DNA of 64,000 nucleotides from Cyanophora paradoxa (lineage: Eukaryota; Glaucocystophyceae; Cyanophorales; Cyanophoraceae). The stretch is taken from NCBI GenBank assembly GCA_004431415.1, contig QPMI01000452.1, positions 124,001 to 188,000 on the forward strand. The letters run 5' to 3'. A model generated the notes under the pieces. That model was given only the letters and a program-made list of their open reading frames with translations, was not told the origin of the DNA and searched no databases. Positions 24,834 to 35,951 of the stretch are shown here, piece after piece (the first letter of the stretch is position 1; each line of letters opens with the position of its first letter). The translations under genes were made by a program, and so were the position numbers.

Positions 24834-26441
24834 CTAGGTATGAGTGCGTGTGCAGCCAATGCCATGATGATGAGCGCGACCACCGGCGCACTGCGGCAGC
24901 CGATGATCTAGAGGTACGGGAGCGCACCGGAGCGTCGGCCCCGTCGACGTCGCTGGCGACTGCAGCGGCATCGTCCAAGGCGGCGGCGGAGGCGGCGTTG
25001 CCCTCGAACCCGGCCTCGACTCCCTCGGACGGGTCGTACGCGTAGGGGGCCATGGCCAGCTGCACGTCGAAGGCGCCGGTGTCCACCTCGGCCGTCTCAG
25101 TCTGTGCGAGCACGTGGCGCGCGCGTGCACGTCACGGCGTGGGTCCGACGGTCAGAAAATGTGCGCGAAACATGAAAATCATGTGCATGCGCGCACGGTT
25201 TGCATGTCGGAGTCGAGGAGCGCCTTGTTCTCTTTGGAAGCAAATTCAATCAGGTTCTTGACGTTCGGCGGCGCGTTCTGCGCGCGCATGCGAAGCGCGC
25301 GGGGTTATGAACGTCGCGATCGACGAGCTCGCGTGTCGATATATGCGCCGAATCAAGAGATCGAGCTATAGTTCAAGTTAAGGTCCAGGCATGCACATGC
25401 TCAAGCACTCACCCAGAGCTCGTCACTAAGAATCTGCGCGCACAATTGCAAGCATGATCATGATCAATGAGTCTGAATTTCGAGTTCCGAAGTTCTAATC
25501 TTACTGCGCATGCAATGGCAATTTGCAAACTTTACTCCAATAACCTCTATGTGTGAACTCGTCCTTGAATTATATAATTACTAATAATTCGTGCGCGAAT
25601 ATATGCATGCAGCCTCAGCCAGCTGCAGCGCTGCAACTTGGCGCAGCTGCGGTACACTGCAGCTGCAGGCCTCTGGGCGGCGGGCGCACCGTCAACGGGT
25701 CCTTGATCAGGTTGCGGGCCTTGTCAATACCCTGATCATGAGCGCAAGGCGGTCAATTGCAAGATAAGCACGGTCAGGGAAGAAAAGTCTCAATTGCAAG
25801 TCTGGATCCGATGATCAGATCTAGATCTAAAGTCTCGCCGCGGCCGGCGCGTGAAACGTTTAACGTTCGGTCGGGAAATCGACCGCACCCCCCACGCCCA
25901 GGCGGCCTTGTTCATGTAGATGACGCCCATTCCCCTCGAGGTGACGATAGCCTGCGAATGTACACGTTGGTGCGCCGAAGCGGAGCCACCGCGCCGGCCG
26001 GCCACGGCCGGGCTGGGATCAATAATATTCCAGGGGCGGCGCGCGCGGGGCCTGCGCACACGCCGCGGCCATGCATATGGCCAGCTGCAGCGCGGCAGCT
26101 AGCTATAGGCGGCAAGCTGAAGGCGTACGAACCGAGTACGCGCCGGACTTGTCGGCCGCAGCCTTCGCGTCGTCGTAAGTCCGGAAACTGCCCTTCAAGA
26201 TGGGAATTGTGCCCGAGTAGTCGTAGGTGAATGCGTGGAACCGCCCCGCCGGCGCCGCGCGCTCCGCATCCGAGCACGGGCACATGTACATCGCCGGCGC
26301 CTTGCCCGGCCCCGCCGCCGGCGCCTTGCCCGGCCCCGCCGCCGGCGCCTCGCCCGCCGAGTTCATCGCCGGCGAGTGCATCGGCGATGGGCCGCGGGGC
26401 TCCCAGCGGCGGGAGCTCGAGGACGTCTTGTACGAACGCAT
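24834..26441 (-). CDS. Unrecognised protein, about 241 aa, six exons
   Basis: Exons 26441-26133, 25951-25889, 25731-25690, 25277-25197, 25101-24928 and 24890-24834 are all in phase 0, with GTTCGT or GTGCG donors and CAG acceptors; stop TAG 24836-24834. The proposed ATG (26441-26439) opens MRSYKTSSSS. The first exon carries a repeated GKAPAAGP segment and then FHAFTYDYSGTIPILKGSF and RTYDDAKAAADKSG. Later exons read IVTSRGMGVIYMNKAAWAWG, IDKARNLIKDPLT, NLIEFASKENKALLDSD and an acidic, Ala-rich stretch. An upstream reading TDVDSFEFRAAFDVDS (about 26450-26520, other frame) is also coding-like, so the true start may lie in a further 5' exon. I do not recognise the family; no membrane span is obvious. 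It converges on the REJ/GPS gene. Confidence 0.6.
26293..26340. repeat. 24-bp coding minisatellite, two perfect units
   Basis: Units 26293-26316 and 26317-26340 (gccggcgccttgcccggccc...) are identical, with a third partial unit from 26341. Read on the minus strand they encode the GKAPAAGP repeat. Confidence 0.9.
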
Positions 26442-27828
26442 CGGCGAGAGTTTGCCGAGTCGACGTCGAAGGCGGCGCGGAACTCGAAGCTGTCGACGTC
26501 GGTCACGGCGCCGGCGCTGGACCGACGGGTGCGCACACTCGGCGAGCGGCGAGGATATATATTGAAGGGCCGCGGCCTGGATGGCGCGCACCTTGCTAAA
26601 AAGTTACTAAGTTAGCAGCTGGCGACGACGGCGAAGGCCTAGGCCGCGAAGCGCGCGGTGCGTGCAGTCAGTGCGCATGCGTGTTTCCGAAAGTTCGAAT
26701 TCGCGCAGCTCGGCGCGATGATCGCCGCGATGGTCCGACGGTCCGACTTGTCGGACAGTCGCCGAGTCGGAGACGACATTCGAAAGACTCGGAAGAGTCG
26801 GAAGTTCCTCGGAACCACCGCAAGGTCCGCAACTGGGCCTATAGCTACCAATTCAGTACCTACGACGGCGGCAATGGGGTACAGTAGCGTGCAGATTGCA
26901 TGTCGCGATCGATTTAAAGAAATTAAATCGAGTGATGTGATTCATCATATGAATTTGAAGTCGAAGCCGGCGCCTCGAAAAAGTCAAAACTCGAGCCGGT
27001 TGCAATTGGCAGTTCCCCCTTGCTGTCGGTATCCCCCCCTTGCTACCGGTACCCGTCGGATTGTCAGTTTGTCTGCTAGCGCGTGTTATAGCCAGCGCGC
27101 GCTATAGCTAGCGCGCGCTAGGCCGGAGACTCCGGACTCTAGACGCGGCGCGCGCGGCCACGAGCCTGCACTGCGGCAGCTGCGCGCGGATGCCTGCAAG
27201 GCTGTACGTCGCAGCGCCGGGCCGATGACGGCGGCCTTAATCAGACTCTCAGATCTAGATGCATATGGGCGGTCGCGGGACGCTGCCAGCTGAGCGGGAG
27301 TCTGCTGCGGGACGTCGACAGCGTGGAGGGCGCGCAGCGCCGGCTGCGCGCGATCGCTTGATGGGGCGGGCCGCCGGGCTGGGGGCGCGCAGCGGGCATA
27401 CGCAGCTGCGAGGCTCTCCGGGCGGGGCAGAGCTCGAGGCGGGGCGGAGGCACGAGGGGAGGCGGCGCGGCTCGCCGGGCGGGGCGGAGGCGCGGCGGGC
27501 GGCGGCGCCGGTCGTCGGGCGGCGGCGCGGCTCGCCGGGCGGAGCGGAGGCGCGGGCCGCGCGGCTCGCCGGGCGGGCGGAGGCACGGAAGCTCGAAGGC
27601 GGCGCTGCCACCCGCCGCGCGGGGCGTACGGCCCAGTTGGGTTTGTTTAATTTATTCGCTCCCGGTGCACGGCCAGACCCTCGAAATAAGGATATAAGCA
27701 TCTTCGATTAGATTTGTACACATGAGTCCCAGCGGCGCGGGCCGTCACTCGGCAGACGCGCCGCCCGGGGCGGCTGTCAGCGGCGGCGGGGCTCGCTCCG
27801 CCGCGAGAAAGGGGTCTGGCGCTGCGCC
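26442..27828. other. Intergenic region with GC-rich imperfect repeats
   Basis: No gene with exon-like borders was found. 26640-27100 is mixed sequence with several palindromic GATC/TCGA runs and a 22-nt ctagcgcgcgctat-type inverted run near 27080-27120. 27410-27595 is repetitive (next entry). ORFs here are explained by composition. Confidence 0.5.
27410..27595. repeat. Degenerate GC-rich tandem repeat
   Basis: The unit ggctcgccgggcggggcgg followed by aggcg-rich spacer recurs about four to five times (near 27412, 27468, 27528 and 27563) with small variations. The frames it opens (GSPGGAEARR-like) are shadows of the repeat. Confidence 0.7.
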
Positions 27829-30800
27829 CTACTTGATCCAGCCCATAGCCTTCTTGTAGCGCAGCTCCTCCTGCTCGCTGAGCATGTCCTGCGCGCCGCC
27901 GCCGTGAGCGGGGGGCGGAGGGTTCCGAGCCGATGCGCTCCGCCCTCACCTTCATCCAGTTGCCGGAGGACTGGCGCTTGCGGTAGCGCGGCTTCTGCTT
28001 GTTCGACACGCTCAGGAAGATCTCTGCCCCGAGGCGTCGGCGCGGGGCGGGAGAAGCGTGCAGGGGCGGGGGCGGGGGCGCGGGGCGGGAGAGGCGGGGC
28101 ATTGCGGACCCTCGAGGTTGCAGGAGGCGGTGACGGTGCGGCCGAAGATCTCGTCGGGGTCCATCGTCTGGTGGCGGAGGGCCTCGGCGAGGGAGGCGCC
28201 CTTGGCCCAGCCCGGCACGGTCTTCTTGCCCTTGCGCTTCGGCGCCGCCTCCTCCTCGCTCTCCGACCCGTCCTCGTCCGCGCTGTTGTCCGTCATCTCG
28301 TACTCGTCGTCCCGCGGGGCCGCCGGCGCCGCCGCGTGCGCGTGCGCCTGGTGCGACGCGTGCATGTGCGCGTACGGCGCCGGCAGCGGCGCCGCCGCCT
28401 GGTACGCCGGCGACGAGAGCCCGCCGCTGTAGATCGGCGGCGGGGGCATCAGGCCCGCCGAGGGCGCCAGCGGCTGCGGGGTCTTGGCCAGCGAGGGCGG
28501 AGGCGGCGGCGGCATGAGGGAGCCGCCGGCGACCGGCGGGGGCGTGGCGAGGGAGAAGCTGGGCGGCGGGGCCTGCGGGGTGTTGTACACCGGCTTCTGC
28601 AGGGCCGCCGGCGGGGGCGGGGGCGGGGGCGGGACGGAGGAGGAGGACGAGGAGGCGGCGGAGACGCCGTAGTTGTACGTGATGGGCTTGGTGCTCGGGA
28701 TGCCGGAGACGGGCTTGGGGGCGCCCGGCGCCAGGTTCTGGAGCTTGAAGCTGAGGGCCTCGGCGTGCATGCCGGCGCTCAGCTCGGAGGCCATCTTCGC
28801 TTGCTGCTCCTTCTGGCGCTGCTTCTCCTCGCGCCGCTTCCGGTCCTCCTCGTCCCGCCGCTTCTCCTCCTCCAGCTGCGCCCGCTTCGCCGCCGCCGCC
28901 TCCTCCTTCCGCTTGCGGTCGGCCTGCGCGTGGGCCGCGTGGGCGCGCGCTCGCCCCGGGGCGCGGCGGGGGCGGGCGGGCGGCGGACCTCGCGCTCCTC
29001 CATCTTGCGGCGCTCCTCGGCCTTCATGAAGGCGAGGCGCTCCTCCTGGCGCTTCTTCTCGAGGGCCGCCGCCTCCGCCTCCTCCGCCTCCCTCCGCCGC
29101 CGCGCCTCCTCCTCCGCCGCCTTCCGCATCTTCTCCTGCTGCGCCGCCGCCTGCTGCGCCAGCTGCGCCTTCCGCGCCTCCCGCTCCTGCCGCCGCTTCT
29201 CCTCCTCCTGCCGCCCCGCCGGCCCCGTCGGACGGGGCCAGGGAGAGGGGGGGCGGAGCTGTGCCCGCGACGCACCATCTTGGCCTTCTGCGCCTGCTCG
29301 ATGGCCTTGACCTTGACCTTGTCCTTGTTGTTGCCGGGCACCTGGCCCTGCTCCTTCGGCTTGTCCTGCCGCACCAGCGGGATGAACGACGAGATGCTCG
29401 AAACGAGGTTCGGGATCGCGTTGATCGCCTGCGCGCGGCGGGCCGGCTCGGAACCGCGGCGGGCCACGGGGCGGCGCGCGGGCGGGAGGGGGGGGAGGGG
29501 CGTGCCTTGGAGACGAAGTTCTCGCTCGAGGTGGAGGAGCGTGCGTCCTCCTCCTCGTTGCCGGCGTCGGCCTGCGACTCGTCCATCGCGCCCGTGTACT
29601 CGTCCTCCTCCTCGGCCATCGCCGCCTCCTCGTCCGTGTCCATGATCTCGATCATCTGCGCGCCCGCGGGGCTCGCCCGGGGCGCCGAGAGGGGCCGGGC
29701 CGGGCGGGGTGGGCAGGGCCCCAGCGAACCTCGGGCGCCGCGTTCTGCTGGGCGGCAAAGGCCGCCGCCTCGGCCTTCTCGCGCTTCCTGCGGGGAGCCG
29801 CGGTGAGCGGGGCGGAGCGAGAGGGGCCGGGGCGCGGGGTTGTGCGCACTGGCGCTCGTAGCTCTCGCGGGCCTTGCGCTCGATCTCCTCCTGCACGCGG
29901 CGCTCCTCCTCCTCCCGCCGGAGACGCTCCTCCTCCTCCCGCCGGCGGCGCTCCGCGGCGGCCGCCGCCTCGGCCTCGCGGCGAGCGCGCTCGGCGGCAG
30001 CAGCGGCCTCGGCCTCGCGGCGGACGCGCTCGGCGGCCGCAGCGGCCTCGGCCTCGCGGCGGCGGCGCTCCTCCTCCTCGCGGCGCTTCCGCTCAGCGGC
30101 CGCGGCCGCGGCGACCTCGGCGTCCCGGCGGGCGCGCTCCGCAGCCTCCGCCTCGCGGCGCTTGCGCTCCTCCTCCTCCTTGCGGCGGCGCTCGGCCGCG
30201 GCGGCCTCCTCCGCCTCGCGGCGGCGGCGCTCCTCCTCCTCGCGGCGCTTGCGCTCGGCGGCCGCGGCCTCCAGCACGCGGCGCTCCTCCTCCTCCCGGA
30301 CCTTCCGCTCGCGCTCGCGCTCGGCCGCCGCCTCCGCCTCCGCCGCCGCCTTCTTGCGCCGCTCCTCCTCCTCCTTCGCCTGCGCGCCAGACCCGTGAGC
30401 GGGGACTGGGCGGCGAGCGGCGGGGCGGGGGCGAGGCGGACCTTGCGGCGGCTGGCCTCGGCGGCCTCGGCCTCCTTGCGCTTGCGCTCCTCCTCCTCCT
30501 TCTGCTTGCGGGCGGCCTCCTCGGCCTCCTTCTTCTTGCGCTCCGCCGCCTCGGCCTCCTCGCGCTCCCGCTGCTCCTTCTCCTTCGCCTCCTTCTCCTT
30601 CTTCTTGCGCTCCGCCTCCGCCTCCGCCGCGGCCGCGGCGGCCTCCTCCTCGGCCTGCTCCTTCTTGCGGTCCTTCTTGGGCTTCTCCTCCTCCTCGCGG
30701 CGGCGGGCGTCCTCCTTCTCCTTGGCGGCCTTCTGGGCGCGGGTCATGCGCGCCGGCTCCTTGTCGGACGAGGAGCCCTCCTTGCCCGACTGCGCCTCGA

Positions 30801-31953
30801 ACGAGCTGACCAGCGCCTTGACCTTCGCCATCGCCGACGGCACCGGCACCGCCTCCTCCTGCGCCGCCGGCTCCTCCGACGGCGCCGGCTTGGCCGCCGT
30901 CACGTTCTTCTTCGGGCGGCCGCGGGGCCGCGGGGCCGGCTTCTCCGCATCGGCAGCCGGCTCCGGCTCGACCTCCGCCGCCTCGACCTGGCTCTTCTCC
31001 AGCCAGGCCTGCACCGCCGCCTTCTTGCTGACCTTCTTCTCCAGAGCGAGCGCCTCCGCCTTCGCCGCCGGCTCCCGCTTGGAGCCCTCGGCTTCCGAGG
31101 CGTCCGTATCCTCGTTCTCGCGCTCCTTCTCCTTCGCCGGCTCCGGGGCCGCCGCCTTGGTCGACGCCGACGCCGACTTCGGGAGCGGGGGCGGCGGCGG
31201 CAGCATCTTCTCCTTCGGAGCCGGCGCCTTCTCCTCCTTCTCGGTCTCCTTCGCGGCAGCCTTGGCCGGCGCCTTCTTCTCCTCGTCCTTCTTGGTCGCC
31301 GCGGCCGGCGCCTCCTCTTCCGCAGCGTCTGACTTGTTCTTCTTCCGCTCCGGCTCCTGGTTCGCCGTCGCCGCGGCGATGTGCTTCTCGTCCTCCGACT
31401 TGCGCTTCGCCGGCAGCTTCTTCACGCCCTCCGTCGGCGAGGTCGTCAAGGTGTTCGCTGACTGCGCCTGAAGCGCCTGGCGGGCCTTCTGAGCCGCCTG
31501 CCGGCTGGGACGCCGGAAAGACGGAGTTGACGCCATGGCAATCGCGTTCTCCTTGTCAGCTGCGGTCTGCGTGGCACGGTCGAAGTCGCGGTTAGCAACG
31601 TTCGCATGCGACCGGCCCGGCGCGGCCGGGCCGCCCTAGGACGAGAGAGGCGCACGATGATGCCGAGACGCCTTAGCTCACGAGACTTCTTGGTAGAGGG
31701 AGCAACGGCAAGGGCAGCTACCTCGGATCTGCGCAGTCAAGGGTGCAAATCGTCGGTCCGCGTCCCGCACCGCGCGCGGGCTGTCCCAACGGTCTATCAC
31801 GCACTTATTCAGGTCCTTCTTGGTCTCCTGCATGGTGTCCCGCAGCCAGATCACCTGCTCCTGGTAGAAGTTCTCCACCTCGGCCTCCCGCTTGTCCGCG
31901 ACCGCCTTGAGCTGCTCCACGATGTTGACGATGCTGCTCTTTGCGCTCGCCAT
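27829..31953 (-). CDS. INCENP-like chromosomal passenger complex scaffold
   Basis: Eleven exons: 31953-31805, 31728-31656, 31566-30442, 30379-29850, 29787-29730, 29655-29506, 29428-29276, 29207-28989, 28923-28110, 28023-27950 and 27888-27829. Together they give 1134 aa in one frame. The C-terminus has the IN-box that binds and activates Aurora kinase: VPGWAKGASLAEALRHQ (from about residue 1055), DPDEIFG, then NLEEIF across a splice junction, KPRYRKRQSSGNW, with the Ser-Ser pair at 1109-1110 that Aurora phosphorylates in animal INCENP. The N-terminus (MASAKSSIVNIVEQLK, then VIWLRDTMQETKKDL, TKKSRELRR and DKENA) parallels the animal CEN-box helix that binds survivin and borealin; that match is weaker. 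Between lie Lys/Glu-rich segments and a very long charged helix (about 350-640) typical of the INCENP single alpha-helix, acidic MIEIMDTDEE, a Pro-rich stretch (about 900-1000), and a C-terminal tail ending GWIK. Intron 29505-29429 appears to use a GC donor. Expected at chromosomes and spindle with Aurora. Confidence 0.9.
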
Positions 31954-32473
31954 GCTGCTGCTGCTGCTCCGCCGCCCGCTAACGCGGAGGCCGGCCTACC
32001 TGCTTCGCCGGGCAAAAAAAGAGAACGGTCTCCTCGGGGGTACAGTCTAACTTCAGCTAGCCGGCGAACTTGCTTCGCACGAGCGCGCGCTGATGCGCAT
32101 ACGGTACTCTACGCGCTTGTACGCGCAACGTACATGCGTCTTGTGCTTCGCAGCGCGCGCCTCAGGTCCGCTCAGCGGCTCGCATCAGGCCGTCGCGCGT
32201 TCAGCGTGCAGTCGTCTTCCGCGAGATGCTAGTTGTAGCTTGCCACTGAGCGCTTGCATGCATCATGTGCGTGCGCTGCACTAGCAAGGCGCGCCGCGTC
32301 GCGTCCGATCGTTCAATTCGGCCCGACTCGGCTGCCCTTCCCGTCGCCGCTATGTGTAAGTGTGTCGGCTGGTATGGACAATAGGTTCACCAACATACAT
32401 CGCTCGCAGCGCTGAGCTATGGTGCGGCCAGGGACTCCCCTAAGCCCAATTGCAATCAGCGCACCCGCCCGCC
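31954..32473. other. Intergenic region upstream of the INCENP-like gene
   Basis: 520 nt between the INCENP start (minus) and the kinase stop (minus). It should hold the promoter of the INCENP gene and the 3' end of the kinase gene. A CTG/CAG run sits at 31954-31968 next to the INCENP start. I see no exon or clear TATA box. Confidence 0.5.
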
Positions 32474-35375
32474 TCAGCCCATCGCCTCGAGCTTGGCGAT
32501 GATGTCGGCGAAGGAGGGGCGCGCCTCCGGCTTCCCGTCCCAGCAGGCCTGCGCAAGGATCAGCCCGAGCCGAGCCGCCGGCTTCGACGAGGCCCGCGGG
32601 GCGCCGGCGCGCCTTGATCAGCTCCGCGAACTTGGGCGGGCAGCTGGCGGGGATGGGCGGCCGCAGGTTCTTCTCCACCACGCCGTACGCGATCTGGCGG
32701 CGGGCGGCCCGGCGCGCTCAGCGGCGGCGCGGGCGGGCGAGGCGCGGGCCGCAAGAGCGCGCCTGCAGGGCGTTCAGGCCGGCGTAGGGCAGGTCCCTCG
32801 AGACGACCTCCCAGAGGCAGATGCCTGCCGGGCACGCCGCTCAAGGCTTGCACAGAGGGGAGGGGGGTGGCGGGACGCACCGAACGAGAAGACGTCGGCC
32901 TTCTCCCCGTACCGGCTCGACGAGATCACCTCCGGGGCCATCCACTGCGGCGAAAGTGAGCGGGGCCGGGGAGGGGGGGGGGGGGACGGGGCCGGGCACC
33001 GGGTACGTGCCCGTGACGCCCGTCATGGTCGTGTTGCTGGAGACGATCCGCGAGAGGCCAAAGTCGGAGACCTGAGAGGGGGGCCGGGCGGGGGGCGGGC
33101 CGCGGTCAGCCGGGCGGGCGGGAAGGCGGGCCCCTCCCCCCCTCCCCGGGGCGCGCCTTGACTTCGAAGTTGGGCCCCACGAGGAGGTTCATGCTCTTCA
33201 GGTCGCGGTGCACGATCGGCGGCCTGCCGCGCCCCGCCCCCGGGTCAGCGCCGGGCTGCCCGGGCCGAGCGGGGGCCGCGGGCGCGCTTGCAGAGGTGGA
33301 GGTAGTTCAGGCCCCGCGCGGCGTCCTTCGCCATCCGCAGCTGCGTCGCCCAGTCCTGCCCGCCCGCCCGCCCCGCTCCGGCTCGGCGGGCGCTCCGGAG
33401 GGGAAAGAGGGGGCGGCGGGGGCGCACCAGGGCGATCGACTTGTTCAGGAGGACGTCCGTGAGGGAGCCTGGCGGGGGCGCCTCGGGAGGCGAATGCAGA
33501 GCGCGCGCGTGGGGGGTACGGCACCCCGCGGCATGTACTCCGTCACGATGTAGATCTCGGGGGGTACGGTGGAGCTGCGCGAGGCCGTCGGAGAAGGTGT
33601 GGGGGAGGGAACGGGAGGGCGGTACGCACGCTCCCATGAAGAGGATGATGTTCGGGTGCCGCAGCTTCCTGCGCCGGCCGCGAGTCACGGCCCAGGCGCG
33701 AGCGAGAAAGGGGCCCGCGGGGATTCGAACCGCATGACGTCGACCTCCGATCGGAAGGCGTGCATGATGGCCTCGTCGCACTTGACGAAGCGCAGCTTCT
33801 TGGCGGCCACCTGCGTACCCCGGAAGAGCGACCGGTACACCTGGGGTGAAGGGCGGCGAAGGGGTACGAGCGATTAGAATCTCGCCGCGGCGGCGGGGGG
33901 TACGCGCGAGGGCGGCTCGCCTTCCCGAGGCCGCCCTCCCCGATCTTGTCGTAGAGGCGGATCTCGCTCGCGTCGATCTCCCTGGGGGTACGGCGCTCAG
34001 GGCAGGGGGGGAGGGCGAGGCGGGGCGGCCGGGCCGTGCACCAGTCGGCGGGGCCGGAGGAGGGCGCGGGCGTGGCGGGCGGCGGGTGGGAGGGGGACGC
34101 CGCGGGCGGCGCGACGGAGGACCCAGGGGGCGCGTTCTGGGCCCCTGCGCGGCGAGAGGTCGCACGCGGGCCGCGCCTGAGGGGAGGGGGGGGGGGTACG
34201 GCGCGCACGGTGGACGGCGAGGACGCCCCTGAGCTCCGGGGGCGCGATGGAGACGGGGGACTGGCCGGACTTGTTGACGGCGTTCACGTCGCTGCCGCGG
34301 CTCACGAGCGCCGCAACCACGTTCCCGTGCTTGTTCTTCGACGCGTAGTGCAGCGGCGTGTTCCCGTCCTGCCCGCCCAGCCCGCCCCGCGTCCCCCGTG
34401 AGCCGGCCGCGGGGCGGGGCGGAGCCGGGCCGAGCGGGCCCCGCGCGTGTCCGAACCTTGTTCTTGGCGTTGGAGGAGGCTCCGTGCTGGAGCAGGGTGA
34501 TGGCGATGGACTCGTGGCCCTTGGAGGCCGACCAGTGGAGCGCTGTGTCGCCGTCCGTCGAGCCGGCTGCGGGAAGGGCGCTCGCCCGGACCGGGGAGGG
34601 GGGCGCGGGAGGCGGTGGGGAGGGTACAGCCCACCATCGACGAGACACTTGCAGAGGAGGGACACGACGGCCTCGTGGCTGCGGCGGGGCGCGGGCTTCG
34701 CGCGGGATCGGGGCACGGGGGCACGGGGCGGGGCGGACCCGCGGAGGGCGGCGAGGTGCAGCGGGGTGCAACCCAGCTGCTTGTCCCGCACGTTCGGGTT
34801 GCACTGCGCTCCGATAAAGAGGTCCACCAGGGCCAGGTGCCCGTTCTGCGCCGCCCTGCGCGCGGCGTTCGGTGCAGCACGACGCGGCCCGGCTGGCCGG
34901 CCCGGCGGCCCCGCACATGTGCATGGGCGTAAATCCATCCGCGTCGCGAAGGTCAGGCTGCGATTCGAACGGGTGAGGCGAGCCTGACGCGCGCGGGCCG
35001 CCCAACGCACGTCGGCCCCGAGGCGAATGAGGGTCTCCGCGGCCGAGCGCTTCCCGCTTTCAGCGGCGCGATGCATTGGCGTCTTCTTCCGATCGTCACG
35101 CACGTTCACGTCGAGCTTGTGCTGGCCGCACAGCAGCTCGATGACCTGGCGACGCGTCAAGGGGAGCTCGGGGCACGGCGGGCGAGCGTTGAAACCTTGT
35201 CCTGGCCCGCTCGAGCGGCTGCATGCAGCAGCGTCTCCCCGTTCGCGGGGCTTGACTGATTCGCTTTGGCTACCCAGCGCGCTTGCGGGTCGACCTGCTT
35301 CGTGCTGATCAGTCCACCCAGGCCCGCTGCGTCTCCCTTTGCTGCACAATCCCAAGCTTTCTCGACCCCTGCCAT
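32474..35375 (-). CDS. Ankyrin-repeat TKL-family protein kinase
   Basis: Twenty exons give a continuous 559-aa frame: 35375-35196, 35145-35011, 34957-34917, 34855-34739, 34678-34635, 34566-34457, 34368-34209, 34144-34042, 33981-33921, 33840-33731, 33668-33630, 33574-33525, 33468-33428, 33355-33288, 33223-33157, 33071-33000, 32944-32881, 32824-32763, 32693-32613 and 32548-32474. Residues about 45-260 form six or so ankyrin repeats (GETLLHAAARAGQ, KTPMHRAAESGK, TPMHMAAQNGHLALVDL, GCTPLHLAALRGHEAVVSLL, DTALHWSASKGHES, NTPLHYASKNKHGN). A Pro/Ala linker leads into ADWEIDASEI and the kinase: IGEGGLGKVY (310-319), Lys331, Glu349, HPNIILFMG, HRDLKSMN (Asp427), DFG (Asp445), GTYPWMAPE, and RPSF near the end. 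All catalytic residues are present, so it should be an active Ser/Thr (or dual) kinase. The ankyrin-TKL order resembles plant Raf-like kinases and ILK-like forms. Five introns (32612-32549, 32762-32694, 33156-33072, 33287-33224, 33920-33841) start with GC. Confidence 0.93.
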
Positions 35376-35951
35376 GCTCTGGCTATATCGCAGGCAGCGT
35401 TCGACTGGCCGGGGTACACGCAAATAAAGCACCACGGCGGCGTGACGGCGCACGCCGGCGCCGTATACGTACGTGCACCGTGGCACCGGCCACTGGACAT
35501 GTGTGGATGCGGCGCCGGCGCCCGCGCCGCGCGCCGCCGGGCCGGCGGGCATGCGCGCTGTGCTGCATGCGCAGCTGCAGTGTCGATCGCTGTGCACGTG
35601 GATCGGACGACGGCGCGGCGCGCGAGGGTGGCACTGCGGCATATCTGCAGCTGCATGCTTCCGAGTTCTGCAGCTGTATGCGCGCGCACTCCGCGCACTA
35701 TGGTCTGCGGCCGGATCCGCAAAGTGGCCATGGTTCTGTTATATTAGGCAGAAATGATCGTTTGTCTGTGGACTCTGTGCTAGGTAGCGCTCACATGCTA
35801 TGATAGCTTAAGCTATAGGTCTACTTATATACCGTAGCCTAATTCATATTCAAACTCTCAGGGTCTATTGAAAAGTACAATCAGCTGCATGAAAAATTAC
35901 ATGCAAATAATCAAAACCAACGCCGTCGAGTTCCAACGTGAATCTAGGCAT
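35376..35951. other. Intergenic region, kinase promoter side
   Basis: 576 nt between the kinase start and the end of the next minus-strand gene. It holds GCGC-rich palindromes (35440-35620) and an AT-rich part (35740-35940). ORFs crossing it are shadows. I see no exon. Confidence 0.5.

Larger units (their letters stand above)
16220..26148. repeat. Direct duplication, copy 2
   Basis: Partner of 1-9907, 9929 nt, same orientation. Upstream of 16220 the REJ/GPS gene continues uninterrupted, so this copy sits in native context on its left. On its right the minus-strand gene continues through 26148 to a complete first exon, so this copy is also native on that side. Confidence 0.93.

Noticed and set aside
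27904..31471. Long plus-strand ORFs (up to 543 codons) rich in Leu, Arg and Ala
   Set aside because: They are antisense shadows of the Lys/Glu-rich INCENP coiled coil; GC-rich codon bias on one strand keeps the complement open.
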